From NCBI GenBank assembly GCA_003542355.1, contig DPKU01000022.1, positions 1 to 10,161 on the forward strand: DNA of 10,161 nucleotides, read 5' to 3'. Below are positions 6,481-10,161 of the stretch, one piece after another. Position 1 is the first letter of the stretch. Each line of letters opens with the position of its first letter. The position numbers were made by a program, and so were the translations under genes. Below the pieces are notes generated by a model. It had not been told where the DNA came from, did not search any database, and worked only from the letters and a program-made list of their open reading frames with translations. Source of the stretch: Clostridiales bacterium (GTDB lineage Bacteria > Bacillota > Clostridia > Peptostreptococcales > Anaerovoracaceae).

Positions 6481-7116
6481 TTATAGCCCGTTGCGAAGAC
6501 ATGCACCACGAATGCAGCATTCTTCGCAGCGGGGTTTTTTTGCGGAGCAGACCTGTCTGCCGTGGAAAATCAGTGCGTGATGCATGGCAGTCCAGTGCTG
6601 TTTGGGGATCGCCTTCATGAGCGCCAGCTCGGTCTTCAGCACATCCGTTTCCTGGGTGAGTCCGGTTCGGTTTGCCAGACGGAACACGTGGGTGTCCACA
6701 GCGATCCGCTGTTCGCCGAAGGCTACTGACAGAACGACATTTGCGGTCTTGCGGCCTACTCCGGGCAGTTCCACCAGCCGATCATAGTCCTGTGGGACAT
6801 TTCCGCCGTAGGTATCTGCAAGGATCCGGGAGAGTTTTGACACATTGGCTGCTTTGGTCCGGTACATGCCGATGCGCCGGATCATCTCCTGGATCTCTTC
6901 CGTCGGCAACGCTGCCATTGTCCGCGCGTCCGGCGCCCTTTCGAAAAGTCCGGGCGTCACTTCGTTGACACTCTTGTCCGTGGTCTGCGCCGAGAGAACC
7001 ACGGATACCAGCAATTGAAAAATCGAGTTGAAATGCAGCGCACAGCCGGCATCCGGATACGCCCAAAGCAACTGTCTGATGACTTCTTCCCGGCCGGCTT
7101 TTTTTAGGACTGCCAT
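6481..7116 (-). CDS. nth: endonuclease III, DNA glycosylase/AP lyase
   Basis: A 211-residue base-excision repair enzyme, of the family's normal length, which removes oxidised pyrimidines and cleaves the abasic site. Visible landmarks: FQLLVSVVLSAQTTDKSVN (33-51), the helix-hairpin-helix LPGVGRKTANVVLS (117-130) with catalytic Lys 123, VDTHVFRLANR with catalytic Asp 141, and the iron-sulfur cluster ligands C190, C197, C200 and C206 in the classical C-x6-C-x2-C-x5-C spacing (C201 is an extra cysteine). It is the last gene of an operon: its ATG follows the stop of the SEC-C gene after one base (TAAGATG). It has only a poor ribosome site of its own, so translation probably depends on coupling to that gene. 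Confidence 0.97.
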   Translation of the reverse strand: MAVLKKAGREEVIRQLLWAYPDAGCALHFNSIFQLLVSVVLSAQTTDKSVNEVTPGLFERAPDARTMAALPTEEIQEMIRRIGMYRTKAANVSKLSRILADTYGGNVPQDYDRLVELPGVGRKTANVVLSVAFGEQRIAVDTHVFRLANRTGLTQETDVLKTELALMKAIPKQHWTAMHHALIFHGRQVCSAKKPRCEECCIRGACLRNGL

Positions 7117-7117
7117 C

Positions 7118-7621
7118 TTATTCTACGTTCTTCCCGCAGCATTTTTTATACTTTTTCCCACTGCCGCAGGGGCAGGGGTCGTTTCTGCCGATCTTCGGAT
7201 CTTTCACCACGGTCCTGGACCGGCGGTAGCGGTCATAGATCTCTTCCTGCTTTTCCTTGGGCAGAACACGGTTCCATTCCTCCAGGTTGTGCAGGTAATC
7301 CGCCTTGGCTGCAAACATGTTGAACAAGAGCGTCTCGTAGAGGATGTCCAGCCGAACTGGGCTGGTCTCATCAAAGGTGTCCAGGGGCAGCGGTTCCCGG
7401 AGGCTGGAGTTGATCCCGTCCAGAAATCCCATATAAAGGATCGGTTCCACTGCGTATTGTTTCGCCAGCTCGCCCAGGATGCCTTCCGGCACGGTGGGGT
7501 AGTTCTTAAGGATATCTTCGTAGATCCGTTCCTCGGCTGACGAGTATGTTTCCCAGAAAGCATCAAAGGTGTCGTCATTTTGCCCTTGGATCCATTCATT
7601 CCATTGCTGATACAGATTCAT
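7118..7621 (-). CDS. SEC-C metal-binding motif protein of unknown function
   Basis: A 167-residue protein ending in a SEC-C zinc motif, GRNDPCPCGSGKKYKKCC (145-162), with ligands C150, C152, C161 and C162. This motif is known from the C-terminus of SecA, where it binds zinc and SecB or ribosomes. The N-terminal 140 residues are helical-looking and acidic/aromatic (WNEWIQGQNDDTFDAFWETY at 7-26, MGFLDGIN at 64-71, FNMFAAKADYLHNLEEW at 100-116) with no signal peptide or membrane segment. I recognise the arrangement as a common clostridial hypothetical but know no function. The start at 7621 has GGAGGT 5 bases upstream and overlaps the hom stop as TAATG; a longer frame to 7672 would run into hom. 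It is cotranscribed with hom and nth. Confidence 0.9.
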   Translation of the reverse strand: MNLYQQWNEWIQGQNDDTFDAFWETYSSAEERIYEDILKNYPTVPEGILGELAKQYAVEPILYMGFLDGINSSLREPLPLDTFDETSPVRLDILYETLLFNMFAAKADYLHNLEEWNRVLPKEKQEEIYDRYRRSRTVVKDPKIGRNDPCPCGSGKKYKKCCGKNVE

Positions 7622-8634
7622 TACAACCTCCATGTGGGCAGCGCACTCTTGTCGGTGCCTCTGGCGATGCACGCGGCGATCTCTACGATATCCCCGGCAA
7701 CAGCACTGCCTGTGGGCAGGGGGCCGGCGCCTCTTCCCTGAAGGAAGATGTCATCAGCCATATTGCAGGAAATCAGCACGGCATTGAACTCATTGCGAAC
7801 TCTTGACAGAGGGTTCTCCGCAGGTACGGACTCAGGCCGCACCCAGGCACGGATTCCATCCTTTTCCTTTACAGCTGTAGCGATGAGTTTGATTTTTTTA
7901 TTTTGTGCTGCAGCATTGCGGAGATCCTCTTCTGTGACACCGGTGATTCCCTCCCGCTGGATATCATCCGGACTGATGTACTCTCCGAAACCGGCGGCGA
8001 TGAGCAGTGTAAGCTTGTTGACCGCATCGTATCCTTCCACGTCACCGGTAGGGTCCGCTTCGGCGAAGCCTTTGTCCTGAGCGTCTTTTAAAACCTGTGC
8101 ATAGGGAGCGTGATCTTCGTCCATCCGGGTGAGGATGTAGTTCGTGGTTCCGTTCAGGATCCCCTGGATCCGGGTGATCTCATTGGCGGCCAGTGCTGTG
8201 GAAATCGCATTCATCACCGGGATCGCTCCGCAGACGGCGGCTTCGTAGCGCAGCATCAGGTTCTGTTCCAGCGTTTTTCTTGTCAGTTCTTCTCCGGAGC
8301 GGGCCAGGGCCGCTTTATTGGCGCTCACTACATGCTTTCCTGCCTGCAGGGCTTGCTCCATATAAGCTATGGCCGGATCCAGCCCGCCCATCAGTTCGGC
8401 GACGATATCGATTTCCGGATCGTTCAGGATCGCGGAATAGTCGTCGGTAAGCAGTTGCCTGGGGATCCCGGGATCCCGTTCTTTGCCAAGATCTTTGACG
8501 AGGATGGCTTTCACCCTTACCTCTGCTCCGACTCTCCGTGCGATGAGTCCGGCGTTCTCTTCCAACACACGGAACGTTCCGCTTCCCACGTTTCCGCAGC
8601 CCAGGAGTGCTACGCTGATGGTGCTTTTTTTCAT
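7621..8634 (-). CDS. hom: homoserine dehydrogenase, short form without ACT domain
   Basis: A 337-residue NAD(P)H-dependent enzyme that reduces aspartate semialdehyde to homoserine, the branch point to threonine and methionine. Seen: the nucleotide-binding GCGNVGSGT (12-20), SANKAALA with Lys 107, the substrate segment ILNGTTNYILT (159-169), and AEADPTGDVEGYDAVNK (191-207). In the last segment E192, D203 and K207 keep the spacing of the catalytic residues of the yeast enzyme. The closing segment is GRGAGPLPTGSAV (300-312). The protein stops shortly after this, whereas many bacterial Hom proteins (about 430 residues) add an ACT domain for threonine feedback. This form may therefore be insensitive to threonine, or use a separate regulator. 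The start at 8634 follows GGAGGT. First gene of the operon with the SEC-C gene and nth; no thrB or thrC is adjacent. Confidence 0.95.
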   Translation of the reverse strand: MKKSTISVALLGCGNVGSGTFRVLEENAGLIARRVGAEVRVKAILVKDLGKERDPGIPRQLLTDDYSAILNDPEIDIVAELMGGLDPAIAYMEQALQAGKHVVSANKAALARSGEELTRKTLEQNLMLRYEAAVCGAIPVMNAISTALAANEITRIQGILNGTTNYILTRMDEDHAPYAQVLKDAQDKGFAEADPTGDVEGYDAVNKLTLLIAAGFGEYISPDDIQREGITGVTEEDLRNAAAQNKKIKLIATAVKEKDGIRAWVRPESVPAENPLSRVRNEFNAVLISCNMADDIFLQGRGAGPLPTGSAVAGDIVEIAACIARGTDKSALPTWRL

Positions 8635-8655
8635 TCTTTACCTCCGTAAGTTCAA

Positions 8656-8676
8656 CAGACGAAAGGGATCCGTCTG
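8656..8676 (-). repeat. 6-bp inverted repeat in the hom 5' leader
   Basis: CAGACG (8656-8661) and CGTCTG (8671-8676) flank a 9-base loop, between the predicted hom start of transcription and the hom ribosome site. It is too short to be a T-box leader, and no riboswitch fold is recognised. It could be a small leader hairpin or a dyad bound by a protein. Confidence 0.35.
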
Positions 8677-8691
8677 ATTTGTCTGGGCAAC

Positions 8692-8720
8692 ATTATACCA
8701 TACAATATACCAAGCTTGAA
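8692..8720 (-). promoter_or_regulatory. predicted promoter of the hom operon
   Basis: On the minus strand a perfect TATAAT (8692-8697) carries the extended -10 element TGG just upstream (8698-8700). A weak TTCAAG (8715-8720) stands at a 17-base spacing. The leader to the hom ATG would be about 50 bases. It faces away from trmL in a 108-base shared spacer, so the two promoter regions overlap. Confidence 0.6.
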
Positions 8721-8730
8721 GAAAATGTAG

Positions 8731-8745
8731 TACAATACCACTATG
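8731..8745 (+). promoter_or_regulatory. trmL start region without Shine-Dalgarno; TACAAT 6 bases before ATG
   Basis: No purine-rich ribosome site precedes the trmL ATG at 8743. A TACAAT at 8731-8736 would place transcription start on or beside the A of the ATG, suggesting a leaderless message, but no good -35 stands at the right distance. An alternative is TTGTCT (8679-8684), 16 bases, TACAAT (8701-8706), which would give a leader of about 30 bases, still without a Shine-Dalgarno. Confidence 0.4.
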
Positions 8746-9213
8746 GCATTACATATTGTATTAGTGGAGCCGGAGATCCCACCCAACACCGGAAATATTT
8801 CCAGAACATGCGCTGCCACAGGCACAGTGCTTCACTTGGTGAAGCCATTGGGTTTTTCCATCGATGACCGCCAGCTGAAGAGGGCAGGTTTGGACTATTG
8901 GCCCTTCGTGAAGCTGGTTTTGCACGAGGATCTTGCAGCCTTCCTGCGGGAATGGGGCGAACGGCGGATGTTTCTGGCTACGACCAAGGGCGTTCAGTCC
9001 TATACCGACGTGCGCTACCAGGACGAAGATATGCTGGTTTTCGGGAAGGAGACCAAAGGGCTGCCTGCGGAATTGATCCAGGATCGACAGGCGGACACCA
9101 TACGGATCCCCATGAGCCAGGATACCCGGTTGCGGTCCATCAACCTGTCCAATGCCGCCGGAATCGTTTTGTACGAAGCACTGCGGCAGCTGGACTTTCC
9201 CAAATTGAAATAG
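8743..9213 (+). CDS. trmL: tRNA (cytidine/uridine-34 2'-O)-methyltransferase
   Basis: A 156-residue single-domain SPOUT methyltransferase that uses S-adenosylmethionine to methylate the ribose of the wobble base of certain leucine tRNAs. The three SPOUT motifs are clear: EPEIPPNTGNISRTCAATG (9-27), FGKETKGLP (100-108), and RIPM (121-124) with RSINLSNAAGIVLYEALRQ (131-149), which form the trefoil knot and cofactor site. The length is normal. The start at 8743 is fixed by family comparison, because members begin one to three residues before the I-V-L-V-E-P strand, even though no Shine-Dalgarno is present. It is divergent from hom and 64 bases upstream of rpoN, whose promoter overlaps its 3' end. 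Confidence 0.95.
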   Translation: MALHIVLVEPEIPPNTGNISRTCAATGTVLHLVKPLGFSIDDRQLKRAGLDYWPFVKLVLHEDLAAFLREWGERRMFLATTKGVQSYTDVRYQDEDMLVFGKETKGLPAELIQDRQADTIRIPMSQDTRLRSINLSNAAGIVLYEALRQLDFPKLK

Positions 9214-9233
9214 CTGACCGACGATGATATAAT
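9205..9233 (+). promoter_or_regulatory. rpoN promoter, near-consensus sigma-A type
   Basis: TTGAAA (9205-9210), a 17-base spacer and TATAAT (9228-9233) with the extended -10 element TGA (9225-9227). The -35 box lies in the last codons of trmL. The predicted leader is about 37 bases and ends with AAAGGAGGG ahead of the GTG. This suggests that rpoN is transcribed independently, with possible read-through from trmL. Confidence 0.75.
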
Positions 9234-9277
9234 TCTAAGTCGACGGTGCTGCAGATCTGTGAGAAAGGAGGGACCCC

Positions 9278-10161
9278 GTGAAGCTTGGTTACGAACTCAT
9301 ACTGGAACAGAGCCAAAAGCTCGTGATGACACCGGAATTGATCCAGGCCATCAAGATCCTTCAGTTCACCGCCCAGGAACTGGATGTCTACGTGGCCGAT
9401 CAGCTCATGGCCAATCCCGTACTGGAATTGGATGAGCAGAGTCCCGCCGAAAAGGAGACCGCCCAGGATCAGACGATGGAAGTGAACAATCCAGAGGATC
9501 AGCGAGAATGCGACGTAGTCAAGGATGAGGCCTTCGACTGGAGTGAACACATCCGGGAACGGGAATATGACGATATCAGCTATCGCCAGTTTCAGGGCGA
9601 GCCGGTCGCACAGGATTATTCCTATGAGCAATATTTGAGCAAAGATATATCTCTGACGGAATATCTGATGACACAGATGCAGTTCATTTGCCTGAACACC
9701 GAAGCATGCAGAGTTGCCAAACTGATCATTGAAGCGCTGGACGAAAACGGATACCTTACACTGAGCACACGGGAGATCGCGGAACTGTCTTCTGTTGATG
9801 CGGCCCACATCGAAGAAGCGCTGCTGGCTGTGCAGAGTCTGGATCCTCCGGGCGTAGGCGCAAGGGATCTCAGGGAATGCCTGATCCTTCAGCTGAAGCG
9901 CAAAGGGCAATGCGACGAGATCGCCCTTCGATTGGTAACGGATCACCTGGAGGATATCGCCAGGAACAGGATCTCAGTCATTGCCAAAGCGAACGACTTG
10001 TCTTCCGAGGACGCACAGGAGTATTGTGACAGGATCCGGAATCTGGAGCCGAAACCAGGACGGCAGTTCGGTTCTTCCCAGGAAGTCCGCTATGTATCCG
10101 CTGATGTGAGTGTGGAAAAGGTGGGCAGCGATTACCTGGTGATCCTGAATGAGAAAGCAAC
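9278..10161 (+). CDS. rpoN: RNA polymerase sigma-54 factor RpoN, N-terminal part
   Basis: An open frame of 294 codons running off the right edge (family length is about 430-480), starting at GTG 9278 with a strong AAAGGAGGG 5 bases before it. RpoN directs polymerase to -24/-12 promoters and requires an ATP-using enhancer-binding activator. Region I, which contacts the activator, is at 1-50 with LEQSQKLVMTPELIQAIKIL (9-28). The acidic, variable region II is at about 50-115 (many Glu/Asp/Gln). The core-binding domain follows, with LIIEALDENGYL (149-160), VQSLDPPGVGARDLRECL (185-202) and the second repeat RNLEPKPGRQF (254-264). The DNA-binding helix-turn-helix and RpoN box lie beyond the window. 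No frame disruption is seen. Confidence 0.96.
   Translation, partial: MKLGYELILEQSQKLVMTPELIQAIKILQFTAQELDVYVADQLMANPVLELDEQSPAEKETAQDQTMEVNNPEDQRECDVVKDEAFDWSEHIREREYDDISYRQFQGEPVAQDYSYEQYLSKDISLTEYLMTQMQFICLNTEACRVAKLIIEALDENGYLTLSTREIAELSSVDAAHIEEALLAVQSLDPPGVGARDLRECLILQLKRKGQCDEIALRLVTDHLEDIARNRISVIAKANDLSSEDAQEYCDRIRNLEPKPGRQFGSSQEVRYVSADVSVEKVGSDYLVILNEKA

Noticed and set aside
8635..8742. Threonine T-box or riboswitch leader for hom
   Set aside because: Only about 50 bases lie between the predicted promoter and the ATG, with a single 6-bp hairpin and no T-box sequence.
9140..9946. A 268-codon minus-strand frame opposite rpoN
   Set aside because: It is antisense to a clear RpoN frame that begins with GTG and a strong Shine-Dalgarno. 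The antisense protein shows no domain.

Overview
The window reads as chromosomal DNA of an anaerobic, low-to-moderate-GC Gram-positive bacterium, most likely a Clostridia-type Firmicute. This rests on strong purine-rich Shine-Dalgarno sites, sigma-A type promoters, a B12-dependent ribonucleotide reductase, a clostridial-type SEC-C protein, a sigma-54 gene, and an enzyme of anaerobic lysine fermentation. The exact genus cannot be read from the sequence. Nothing points to a plasmid, phage or insertion element. No tRNA, rRNA or CRISPR array was seen.

Left third (1-3960, minus strand): a GntR/FCD regulator, then an L-erythro-3,5-diaminohexanoate dehydrogenase homologue (kdd), then a TRAP transporter in the order dctP (lipoprotein binding protein), dctQ (small permease), dctM (large permease, cut by the window edge). 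The gntR promoter is overlapped by a TTGTATACAA palindrome that fits a GntR-family operator, and a weaker GTATAC-centred site overlaps the kdd -10 box. The simplest reading is a locally regulated uptake-and-catabolism unit for an amino-acid-like or carboxylate substrate. Two structured intercistronic stretches (2009-2051 and 877-936) may set the ratio of enzyme, binding protein and permease.

Middle (3960-6480, plus strand): an adenosylcobalamin-dependent class II ribonucleotide reductase (nrdJ) with an N-terminal ATP-cone. Upstream is a clear promoter with two NrdR-box-like palindromes whose centres are 31 bp apart. A hairpin terminator with its best T-run on the minus strand separates it from the convergent operon.

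Right (6481-8640, minus strand): a tight operon of hom (homoserine dehydrogenase without an ACT domain), a SEC-C zinc-motif protein of unknown function, and nth (endonuclease III). The gene junctions are a TAATG overlap and a 1-nt gap. Divergent from hom, on the plus strand, lie trmL (tRNA wobble 2'-O-methyltransferase, possibly leaderless) and rpoN (sigma-54, cut by the right edge), which has its own near-consensus promoter.

Most genes are recognisable housekeeping or catabolic functions. The parts most worth a second look are the kdd-TRAP-GntR association, the NrdR-type tandem sites, the structured spacers in the TRAP operon, and the missing Shine-Dalgarno of trmL.
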